From NCBI GenBank assembly GCA_050248955.1, contig JBFWRK010000039.1, positions 1-15,297 of the forward strand: a stretch of 15,297 nt of DNA, read 5' to 3'. Made by a program: the position numbers and the translations under genes. Numbering within the stretch: the stretch's first letter is position 1; each line of letters starts with the position of its first letter. Positions 7,103-12,631 of the stretch are shown here, piece after piece. The notes under the pieces are model-generated. The model searched no databases and was not told the DNA's origin. It saw only the letters and a program-made list of their open reading frames with translations. This stretch comes from JBFWRK01 sp050248955. GTDB lineage: Bacteria > Actinomycetota > Acidimicrobiia > Acidimicrobiales > Ilumatobacteraceae.

Positions 7103-7654
7103 ATGCGCACCCGCACGCGCCCCGCGCCGCTCGCGCACGAAGACGGCATCAGGGCGGCATACGCGGCTCACGGCAACGAGCTGTACCGCGCCGCGCGGCG
7201 TCTGACCGGCGATGCCCACCACGCCGAGGAGCTCGTGCAAGAGACGTTCCTGCGTGCCTGGCGGGCGGCGGACCGCTTCGACGAACAACTCGGTTCGCTG
7301 CGGACGTGGTTGTTCGGCATCCTGCGCAACCTCGCGATCGACCATGCCCGTGCCGAAGCCGTTCGGCCGCTGCGGGCCGTCGACCCGGCGGTGCTGCCGC
7401 CAGCTGACGAGTCGACGGCGGACGAGATCGACCGGGTCCTGCTCGCCTGGCAGGTCGAAGAAGCGCTCGGCCGCCTCGGCGCCGATCATCGGCGGGTGCT
7501 CGTCGAGGTGCACCTGCGCGGCCGGGCGATCGCCGACGTCGCCGCCGAGCTCGGCGTTCCGGGCGGCACGGTGAAGAGCCGGGTGTACTACGCACTGCGG
7601 GCGTTGCGGGTCACGTTGGAGGAGCTCGGGTGGTCGGAAGCGGGGATGTCATGA
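7103..7654 (+). CDS. ECF (sigma-70 group 4) RNA polymerase sigma factor
   Basis: A 183-residue sigma factor from ATG 7103. Region 2 spans about 16-86: ELYRAARRLTGDAHHAEELVQETFLRAW, then LRTWLFGILRNLAIDHAR, which covers the core-binding and -10-recognition helices. Region 4 spans about 115-170: ALGRLGADHRRVLVEVHLRG, then the helix-turn-helix IADVAAELGVPGGTVKSRVYYALRALR. There is no extra C-terminal domain. The frame is open far upstream, but that part runs antisense to the lipoprotein and is not coding. It overlaps the anti-sigma gene by ATGA at 7651-7654, so the two are translationally coupled. The SigK-like type is suggested by the RskA-like partner. A near -10, TATCCA, lies 6 nt before the ATG; autoregulation is likely but its promoter is not identified. 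Confidence 0.93.
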   Translation: MRTRTRPAPLAHEDGIRAAYAAHGNELYRAARRLTGDAHHAEELVQETFLRAWRAADRFDEQLGSLRTWLFGILRNLAIDHARAEAVRPLRAVDPAVLPPADESTADEIDRVLLAWQVEEALGRLGADHRRVLVEVHLRGRAIADVAAELGVPGGTVKSRVYYALRALRVTLEELGWSEAGMS

Positions 7655-8301
7655 ACCGCGACGCGTGCCGCGAGTTCCGGGGCGACCTCGCCGTGCGCGC
7701 CCTCGGGCACGCGGAGGCAGAGCCACATGCGGCACTCGATGCCCACCTCGACGGCTGCGCGGAGTGCCGTGACGAACTGGAGGACCTCCGCGACGTCGCT
7801 GGCGCAGTGCGGCTCGCCGACATCGACCACGTGACGGATCGGGCAGAAGCGCCCTCGGGGTTGCCGGCACGAATCCTCGACGTCGTCGGCGCGAGCGTCG
7901 CCGCCCAGCGGCGCCGCCGGCGGCTGCTCACTGGTGCCTCGACGATCGTCGCCGCGGCAGCCGTCGTGCTCGCAGTGCTCGTGTTCGACGGCGAGTCGTC
8001 GAGCGGCCGTCGCATCGAGTTCGGGGCGGGCGGCGAGGCGACCGGCTCGGCCGAGCTCGTCTCCCGTTCCTGGGGCACCGAGGTCAGCCTCGAGGTCTCG
8101 GGCCTCGACGCGGGCGAGGTCTACTGGCTCTGGCTCACCGGGGAGGACGGCAAGCGTGTCGTCGCGGGCACGTTGATCGGCACGGGCGGCTCGGTGAAGG
8201 CGGTGCTCGCCTCCGCGATCTCGACCGCCGACGCCCGCCGCATCTGGATGACCGACGAGGACGACGCCATCGTCCTCGACGCCCCGATCACCGAAACCTG
8301 A
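7651..8301 (+). CDS. Membrane anti-sigma factor, zinc-binding (RskA-like)
   Basis: A 216-residue partner of the upstream sigma factor. The cytoplasmic N-terminus carries the zinc-binding anti-sigma motif H32-x3-C36-x2-C39 (HLDGCAEC), which normally holds the sigma factor inactive. A single transmembrane segment lies at about 92-112 after an arginine cluster (AQRRRRR). The extracytoplasmic C-terminal domain of about 100 residues contains EVSLEVSGLDAGEVYWLWL and resembles anti-sigma-K factor (RskA) sensor domains. Release would occur by regulated proteolysis in known relatives. The ATG at 7651 overlaps the sigma stop as ATGA and has a GGGGA-like SD; GTG at 7630 in frame is less likely. Confidence 0.88.
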   Translation: MNRDACREFRGDLAVRALGHAEAEPHAALDAHLDGCAECRDELEDLRDVAGAVRLADIDHVTDRAEAPSGLPARILDVVGASVAAQRRRRRLLTGASTIVAAAAVVLAVLVFDGESSSGRRIEFGAGGEATGSAELVSRSWGTEVSLEVSGLDAGEVYWLWLTGEDGKRVVAGTLIGTGGSVKAVLASAISTADARRIWMTDEDDAIVLDAPITET

Positions 8302-8366
8302 GTTCGCCAGCACGATGAGATGTGGTGGAGCAGCTGACGTCCTCGCCCCGGATCTGTGCTCGCTGA

Positions 8367-8383
8367 CGGACGCCCGGCGTCCG
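8367..8383. terminator. Hairpin between convergent genes, possible bidirectional terminator
   Basis: CGGACGC-CCG-GCGTCCG forms a 7-bp GC-rich stem with a 3-nt loop in the 89 bp gap between the anti-sigma gene (+) and VOC gene (-), just after the VOC stop. There is no U-tract on either side, so intrinsic termination is only possible. Confidence 0.4.
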
Positions 8384-8390
8384 GGGTTGG

Positions 8391-8837
8391 TCAGAGATCG
8401 GGTTGGCGGTCGGCCGCGGACGGCGCTCGAAGGGTGTCGTCGGGGAAGAGGCAGAACGGGTGGCCTTCCGGGTCGAGCATGACGCGGACGTCGAGTTGGG
8501 GCTGGTGCTCGGCCAGCCGAGCGCCCTGGGCCAGTGCCCACCTCACGCCGCTCTCGAGATCGTCGACGCCGATGTCGAGGTGCACCATCATGAGTTGCTC
8601 ACCATCGACGGGAGGCCAGACCGGCGGTCGATAGTGGGGTTCCCATTGCACTTCGATCTTCAGGTCACCGGCGGGCGCGCGCAACATGGCCCAACCGTCG
8701 GTGAGTGGATTGCCGGACCGAGGACCTTCGCGTCGAACGATCGGCCAGCCGAGCAGTCGTTCGTAGAACTCGGCCAGAGCGATCGGATCGGCGGCATCGA
8801 GAGTCGGCCCCGACACGCGCATGACGGGACGTTCCAT
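8391..8837 (-). CDS. VOC-superfamily (glyoxalase/bleomycin-resistance-like) protein
   Basis: A 148-residue single-unit VOC protein. The N-terminal module has SGPTLDAADPIALAEFYERLLGWPIVRREG, and the second has MVHLDIGVDDLESGVRWALAQGA followed by VMLDPEGHPFCLF at 119-131, the order seen in Glyoxalase_6-type proteins. H86 in MVHLDI is a typical metal-ligand position. Members range from dioxygenases and lyases to drug-binding proteins; no substrate can be assigned. ATG 8837 is preferred: it starts just before the domain and has CACGAT, a near -10, 6 nt upstream. ATG 8822 is an alternative. The frame is open to 8891 but would then run across the vapB promoter. It is divergent from vapBC with a 52 bp gap. 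Confidence 0.85.
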   Translation of the reverse strand: MERPVMRVSGPTLDAADPIALAEFYERLLGWPIVRREGPRSGNPLTDGWAMLRAPAGDLKIEVQWEPHYRPPVWPPVDGEQLMMVHLDIGVDDLESGVRWALAQGARLAEHQPQLDVRVMLDPEGHPFCLFPDDTLRAPSAADRQPDL

Positions 8838-8875
8838 GTCCCCATCGTGACCGATGCGTACATAGATCTCACCCG

Positions 8876-8889
8876 GTATGCTGGCATAC
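8876..8889 (+). promoter_or_regulatory. Palindromic operator and -10 box of the vapBC operon
   Basis: GTATGC-TG-GCATAC is a perfect 6-bp inverted repeat that ends at the base before the vapB ATG. Its TATGCT (8877-8882) fits TAnnnT and ends 7 nt before that ATG. Promoter and operator therefore coincide, as expected for autoregulation by a VapB-VapC complex. No SD is present, which suggests a leaderless transcript. Confidence 0.65.
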
Positions 8890-9123
8890 ATGCAGCGAAC
8901 GACGGTGAAGCTTCCTGACGACCTCGACGCTCGGCTCCGTCACGAAGCCGAGCGTCGCGGTGTCACCGTGTCAGCGCTCACGCGCGAGGCCATCGAGACG
9001 CTCCTCGACCACCCGCGCGGCAGACGCCGCCTCTTCGCTGCCGGCGCAGGCGCGAGCGGGCGATCCGACATCTCTGAGCGGATCGAAGAGATCCTCGCCA
9101 GCGAGGTCCGCTCATCGCGCTGA
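8890..9123 (+). CDS. vapB: VapB-type ribbon-helix-helix antitoxin
   Basis: A 77-residue antitoxin. Residues 4-39 form a ribbon-helix-helix domain: the strand TTVKLPDDL, helix 1 DARLRHEAERRG, then VTVSALTREAIETLL. The C-terminal part (about 40-77, basic RGRRRLFAAG then SERIEEILASEV) is the usual flexible toxin-neutralising tail. ATG 8890 is chosen because the strand follows at once and the operator palindrome ends at 8889; ATG 8878 would lie inside the operator. The stop TGA at 9121-9123 overlaps the vapC start. The pair acts in the cytoplasm: VapB binds and inhibits VapC, and together they should repress the operon. Confidence 0.85.
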   Translation: MQRTTVKLPDDLDARLRHEAERRGVTVSALTREAIETLLDHPRGRRRLFAAGAGASGRSDISERIEEILASEVRSSR

Positions 9124-9524
9124 TCGTCGACGCCGGCCCGCTGTACGCCTACGTCGATCGCGATGACCGGCACCACGTCGCCAGTCTCGAGTTGCTCGAG
9201 ACTCACCCCGGGCCGCTGATCGTGCCGACGCTCGTCATCACCGAAGTGACCTACTTGTTGGGGACGCGCCTCGACGCTGCCGCCGAAGTCCGCTTCCTCG
9301 GCGATCTCGCCGATGGCATTCTGATCGCCGAGCCCGTCGCCGCGCCGGACTGGATGCGGATCGCCGAGCTCGTAGCTCAGTACCGAGACCTCCCTCTCGG
9401 AACGGCCGACGCCTCGGTCGTCGCAGCGGCCGAACGGCTCGGCATCACCGCGATCGCGACCGTCGACCATCGTCACTTCGCCGTCGTGCAATCGAAGCTC
9501 GGGACGCTGACGCTGCTGCCCTGA
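9120..9524 (+). CDS. vapC: VapC-type PIN-domain ribonuclease toxin, probable CTG start
   Basis: A 134-residue PIN-domain toxin, normal length for VapC, which cleaves RNA such as tRNA or rRNA in known members. The four acidic metal-site residues are present: D4 (LIVDAGPLYAYVD), E42 (VITEVTYLLG), D97 (LGTADASVVAAAERLG) and D116 (ATVDHRHF). To include D4 the protein must start at or before 9120, and the frame is closed by a TGA at 9075-9077. Between that stop and D4 there is no ATG, GTG or TTG; the only NTG codon is CTG at 9120-9122, overlapping the vapB stop as CTGA. The next start-like codon (TTG 9192) would delete the first catalytic Asp. Translation is therefore probably coupled to vapB and weak. 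Confidence 0.88.
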   Translation: MIVDAGPLYAYVDRDDRHHVASLELLETHPGPLIVPTLVITEVTYLLGTRLDAAAEVRFLGDLADGILIAEPVAAPDWMRIAELVAQYRDLPLGTADASVVAAAERLGITAIATVDHRHFAVVQSKLGTLTLLP

Positions 9525-9561
9525 TAAGACGCGACGTTGCGACGCGGTCACTCGGAATCGC

Positions 9562-9581
9562 CGGCCGAGACGCTCCGGCCG
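9562..9581 (+). terminator. Weak hairpin after vapBC
   Basis: CGGCCG at 9562-9567 and 9576-9581 can form a 6-bp stem with an 8-nt loop in the 107 bp gap after vapC. There is no U-tract, so it may be only GC-rich chance. Confidence 0.25.
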
Positions 9582-9619
9582 CGGAGGCTGCGATCTCGAG
9601 CGGATCTGGTCGGCGCCGT

Positions 9620-9625
9620 TACGCT
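9620..9625 (+). promoter_or_regulatory. Candidate -10 box of a leaderless promoter for the RidA-like gene
   Basis: TACGCT fits TAnnnT and ends 6 nt before the GTG at 9632. No SD is present. Confidence 0.45.
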
Positions 9626-9631
9626 CCGGCC

Positions 9632-10093
9632 GTGACGACACCTGAGAGACGCGTGGTCGAGCTGGGCATCGAGCTGCCGTCGGTACCGAAGCCGGCGGGC
9701 AGCTACGTGACCGTCGTGCGGAGCGGGCACCTGCTCTACACGTCCGGCCACGGACCGGTGCGGCCCGACGGATCGATCTGGACCGGCAAGGTCGGCGTGG
9801 ACGTCGACATCGACGTTGCCGCCGAGGCCGCCCGCACCACCTGCTTGAACCTGCTCGCGATCTTACGGACCGAGCTCGGGACCTTGGACCGGGTCACCCG
9901 CGTCGTCAAGCTGCTCGGCATGGTCAACGCGACGCCGGAGTTCACCCAGCACCCCAAGGTGCTCAACGGCTGCTCGGACCTCCTCGTCGAGGTGTTCGGC
10001 GACGCCGGCCGCCACGCCCGTTCTGCGGTCGGCATGGGATCGTTGCCGTTCGGCATGATCGTGGAGATCGAGGCGATCGTCGAGACGTCCTGA
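9632..10093 (+). CDS. RidA/YjgF/UK114-family protein
   Basis: A 153-residue protein of the Rid family; the archetype RidA deaminates reactive enamine/imine intermediates made by PLP enzymes. The N-terminal PSVPKPAGSYVTVVRSGHLLYTSGHGP, the central helix AARTTCLNLLAILRTELGTLDRV, and the C-terminal RSAVGMGSLPFGMIVEIEAIVE follow the family. R130 in the RxxxGxxxLP signature matches the Arg that binds the substrate carboxylate. It is longer than archetypal RidA (about 128) and fits a RidA-like subfamily with N-terminal and loop insertions, so the exact activity is open. The start is GTG without SD but with TACGCT 6 nt upstream. It ends 12 bp from the convergent maleylpyruvate isomerase-like gene. 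Confidence 0.88.
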   Translation: MTTPERRVVELGIELPSVPKPAGSYVTVVRSGHLLYTSGHGPVRPDGSIWTGKVGVDVDIDVAAEAARTTCLNLLAILRTELGTLDRVTRVVKLLGMVNATPEFTQHPKVLNGCSDLLVEVFGDAGRHARSAVGMGSLPFGMIVEIEAIVETS

Positions 10094-10105
10094 CGACGGC
10101 GCCGA

Positions 10106-10855
10106 TCACATCGGGGGGACGAGCTCGCGCCAGCGACTCCACACGGCGCTGTCGCCGGCGACCTCGACACCGGCGGCCCGCTCGTCCGAACGGCCCCACA
10201 AGAGGAGCAGCAACCCTTCGGCGGGCCCCGACAGGGAGACGTCGCCGTGCCCGTCGCCGCGGGTGAGCTCGGACGATCCGTCGGCCGGGAAGCAGATCGA
10301 CCAGCGATCGCCGGTGTCCGTCGAGCGGATCTGTGCGGACTCGCCGGCGCCCGGCGTGGACCCGAGGTGACGGCTGAGCGTGGCGAAGACCTCGAGGTAC
10401 TCGTCGACGCCGTCTGCGGCGAGCACGGGGTCCATCGGCGCCGGATCGAGCCCGGCACCACGCTCGGCGTCCCACCGGTGGACCAGCGTCTCGTGCGCCA
10501 TCCGCCGGGCCCAGAACGCGGCGTTGCGCCCGGCCGGCCACCACGACCACGTCTCGGCGTCCGCATCCGTCCCCCGGAGCTGCTCGACGAGCGTCGCCGT
10601 GCCCTCGGCCAGCCACCCGGCGAGTCCCGGATCGGCCGCCCTCGGGCGCACGAGGTCGCGGAAGAACCCGAAGTCGGCTGTCGGGCGGCCGGCGATCACG
10701 TTGGCAACGACGTGGTGCGCACCGCCGACGTGTTGTGCGCAGTCCTGCACGGTCCACTCCCCGCACCACGGGATCGGCCCGTCCCGTCGGGCCTGCAGCG
10801 CGGCAACGATCCGTTCGGACTCGGCGCGGATGACGTCGACGTACTGGAGAGCCAC
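10106..10855 (-). CDS. Mycothiol-dependent maleylpyruvate isomerase-like (DinB-fold) protein
   Basis: A 249-residue protein with the actinobacterial MDMPI architecture: an N-terminal DinB-like four-helix domain and a smaller C-terminal domain. The metal ligands are visible: H42 (CAQHVGGAHH), then E122 and H126 in MAHETLVHRWDAE, the H...ExxxH pattern of mycothiol-dependent maleylpyruvate isomerase. W34 in WTVQDCAQH is also typical. Most relatives have unknown substrates and are thought to be mycothiol-linked metalloenzymes, possibly for detoxification. The GTG at 10855 lies 9 bp after the MFS stop, so it is probably in the same operon. It also has TAACGT 6 nt upstream, which includes the MFS stop TAA and matches the core of the repeat at 12050-12082. 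Confidence 0.85.
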   Translation of the reverse strand: MALQYVDVIRAESERIVAALQARRDGPIPWCGEWTVQDCAQHVGGAHHVVANVIAGRPTADFGFFRDLVRPRAADPGLAGWLAEGTATLVEQLRGTDADAETWSWWPAGRNAAFWARRMAHETLVHRWDAERGAGLDPAPMDPVLAADGVDEYLEVFATLSRHLGSTPGAGESAQIRSTDTGDRWSICFPADGSSELTRGDGHGDVSLSGPAEGLLLLLWGRSDERAAGVEVAGDSAVWSRWRELVPPM

Positions 10856-10864
10856 GGGCTGACG

Positions 10865-12064
10865 TTAGACGTGAATGTCCCGGGCGGATGCCCGTGCGCG
10901 GTCCGGCTGCGGGCCCTGGCGGCTGACGGCGAACGCCGCGAGCGCGATGAGTTGCAGCGCCGTCAACGTCAACGGACCGGACACGCCGGAGCGGGCACCG
11001 ACCAGCAGACCGACGGCGACCGCGCCCACGGAGGTCGCCGCGATCTTCAGGCTCGCCGAGACCGTGTACACAGAGGCCCGCAGGTGGTCCGGACTGCGCC
11101 GGTTGCGCGTCGTGAACGTCGCGACCAGCAACGGTGCGTCGGCAACACCGGCGACGAGGAACGCTCCGAGGCACACCCACCAGTTCCCGAACGCGCACGT
11201 CGCGAACGCGAGACCGACCGTCGTCACGCTGCACACCGCGGTGCGCAGCGGTCGCTCCGGCGGCGCGAAGCGGGTCCACGCCAGCGATCCGACGACCGCG
11301 CCGACCGCCATGGCGAGGATCAACCGGCTGGCGGCACCGGCCTCGCGGCCGGCGTGCTCGGCGAGGTCGACGGCGACGAGCGCCAGGCCGCCGAAGGCGC
11401 TCATCGAGACTGTCGTGAGCACGGTCATGGACCGGAGGTCGCGATCGACGAAGGCGACTCGCATCGCCGCCCGTGCACCGGCGCGGGGTCCGTCGGGGTG
11501 CTCGATCGACGCCGCCCGCAACGGCAACGAGGCGACCAGCCCCGCCGCGAGCGCGGCGAGCACGACGAGCACGACGAGCGTCGTCATGGGATCGCCGAAC
11601 GCCGCCGACGTGGCGACGACGACCTGGGCGACGATGCCGGCCGCGCCGTACGACACGGCATCCCAGGCTTCGAAACGTGAGCTGGGCGGAGCCGAGCGCG
11701 TCGCGATGCCGCTGAGCGCGCCCATGATCGCCGGCTCGGCGAGCGAGATGAGTGCGGCAGCGATCGCGAGGAGCGCGATCGGCACAGCGCCGAGGCCGGC
11801 ACCCACCGCACCGATCCCGAGTCCGCCGACCGCGACGAGGCACGCCAAGAGCCGGGCAGGATGCGCGGACCGATCCGCCCAGCTGCCGATCAGCGGCGCG
11901 GTGAGCATCTGCGGCAGCGTCCAGGACGCGACGAGCACGCCGAGCGCGGCGTGACCGAGCTCCCGGTCGTCCCCGAGGAGAACGAGCGTGATCGCGGTGC
12001 CCTCGGCAACCATCCTGGCGGTCGTCGCGGCGATGACGTAGCGCCCAACGTGTAACGTCCTCAC
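10865..12064 (-). CDS. Major facilitator superfamily transporter
   Basis: A 399-residue membrane protein with about 11-12 hydrophobic segments. The MFS motif A between helices 2 and 3 is seen as GSWADRSAHPARLL at 60-73. The layout resembles drug/metabolite exporters, so efflux is the best guess; the substrate is unknown. The start is GTG at 12064, inside a 33 bp inverted repeat, giving the N-terminus MRTLHVGRYV directly before the first helix. It has no SD; TAACGT ends 9 nt upstream. The divergent CGNR-type gene begins only 3 bp away, and the maleylpyruvate isomerase-like gene follows by 9 bp. This suggests a small exporter-plus-enzyme unit controlled by, or with, the zinc-finger protein. Confidence 0.9.
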   Translation of the reverse strand: MRTLHVGRYVIAATTARMVAEGTAITLVLLGDDRELGHAALGVLVASWTLPQMLTAPLIGSWADRSAHPARLLACLVAVGGLGIGAVGAGLGAVPIALLAIAAALISLAEPAIMGALSGIATRSAPPSSRFEAWDAVSYGAAGIVAQVVVATSAAFGDPMTTLVVLVVLAALAAGLVASLPLRAASIEHPDGPRAGARAAMRVAFVDRDLRSMTVLTTVSMSAFGGLALVAVDLAEHAGREAGAASRLILAMAVGAVVGSLAWTRFAPPERPLRTAVCSVTTVGLAFATCAFGNWWVCLGAFLVAGVADAPLLVATFTTRNRRSPDHLRASVYTVSASLKIAATSVGAVAVGLLVGARSGVSGPLTLTALQLIALAAFAVSRQGPQPDRARASARDIHV

Positions 12065-12082
12065 GGAATGAGGACGTTACAC
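12050..12082. promoter_or_regulatory. Perfect 14-bp inverted repeat covering both divergent start codons
   Basis: The arms GTGTAACGTCCTCA (12050-12063) and TGAGGACGTTACAC (12069-12082) are exact reverse complements separated by CGGAA. The ATG of the CGNR-type gene (12068-12070) and the GTG of the MFS gene (12064-12062, minus) lie at the inner edges, so both proteins begin MRTLH. Each arm carries a TAACGT hexamer (12053-12058 on plus; 12079-12074 on minus) ending 9 nt before the respective start. It is best read as an operator merged with two leaderless promoters; a weak TCGACG -35 lies 17 bp upstream of the minus hexamer. Confidence 0.8.
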
Positions 12083-12631
12083 AGCGAGCGCTACCGCGTC
12101 GACGCAGCCGATGTGCTCCTCCGGACGGTCGAGCTCGTCAACGTGAGCCGACCAAGTCGTTCGGGCGACGAGCCGACCACCGTGGTCGACGTGCTCCGCC
12201 GGCACGGCGAGCGGATGGAGCCGCCGATCACCGAACGCGAGCTCGAACGGTTCGCCGCCGTCCTCGACGAGCTCGGCGCAGTGTTCGAGCTGACCGACGT
12301 CGACGAGGCGGCATCGGCCCTGAACACCTTGCTCGAGCGCTACTGCGCCCCGCCACGGCTCGTGCAGCACGAAGGCTGGCCCTGGCACCTCCACGTCGAC
12401 CGGGGCGACGACGAAGCGTGGCACCGCTGGGTCGGTGCGTCGGGGTCGTTCGCGCTCGCCTCCCGTCTCGCCGGTCGGAGCACCGTCCCGTGGGGCGTCT
12501 GCGGCGCGGCCGGCTGCAAGCAGGTCTTCGTCCACGACGATCGCGGAGCCCCGCGACGACATTGCTCGACCACGTGCGGGACACGGACTCGTGTCGCCCG
12601 CCACCGCGAGCGGCGCGTCAGACCGGGTTGA
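12068..12631 (+). CDS. CGNR-type zinc-finger (ABATE-like) putative transcription regulator
   Basis: A 187-residue protein. Residues 1-135 are a mostly helical region resembling the ABATE (putative stress-induced regulator) domain, with LLRTVELVNVSRP near the start. Residues 141-182 are a CGNR-type zinc finger: four cysteines C145, C150, C166 and C170 in CGAAGCKQVF and HCSTTCGTR, followed by the basic stretch ARHRERR. The name-giving motif here is CGTR (170-173), a conservative variant. Such proteins are presumed DNA-binding regulators. It is divergent from the MFS gene across the 33 bp inverted repeat, which makes it the obvious candidate to bind that repeat and control both genes. ATG 12068 has no SD. 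Its last 14 bp overlap tail-to-tail with RNase D. Confidence 0.88.
   Translation: MRTLHSERYRVDAADVLLRTVELVNVSRPSRSGDEPTTVVDVLRRHGERMEPPITERELERFAAVLDELGAVFELTDVDEAASALNTLLERYCAPPRLVQHEGWPWHLHVDRGDDEAWHRWVGASGSFALASRLAGRSTVPWGVCGAAGCKQVFVHDDRGAPRRHCSTTCGTRTRVARHRERRVRPG

Noticed and set aside
6952..7149. N-terminal extension of the lipoprotein to 7149
   Set aside because: The ATG at 6951 has a strong SD and is followed directly by a lipoprotein signal peptide; the extension is Arg/Ser-rich and crosses the divergent promoter region and the sigma-factor start.
9192..9524. VapC as a 110-residue protein starting at TTG 9192
   Set aside because: It would lose the LIVDAG strand with the first catalytic Asp; the upstream sequence in the same frame is clearly PIN-domain sequence back to 9120.
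11555..11581. Short tandem GAGCACGAC-like repeat inside the MFS gene
   Set aside because: It encodes a hydrophobic Val/Leu helix in frame and only two to three units are present, so it is codon-level low complexity.
10247..11680. A 477-codon plus-strand frame opposite the MFS operon
   Set aside because: Highly charged and low complexity with no recognisable domain; both minus-strand genes under it are well supported.
9963..11843. A 626-codon open frame on the minus strand
   Set aside because: It runs across both the MFS and maleylpyruvate isomerase-like genes and into the RidA-like gene, is mainly Arg/Gly/Ala and shows no motif. It is a shadow frame of GC-rich DNA.
12062..12082. Shared MRTLH N-termini of the MFS and CGNR-type proteins as a sign of gene duplication
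   Set aside because: The proteins are otherwise unrelated; the identity follows directly from the inverted repeat covering both starts.
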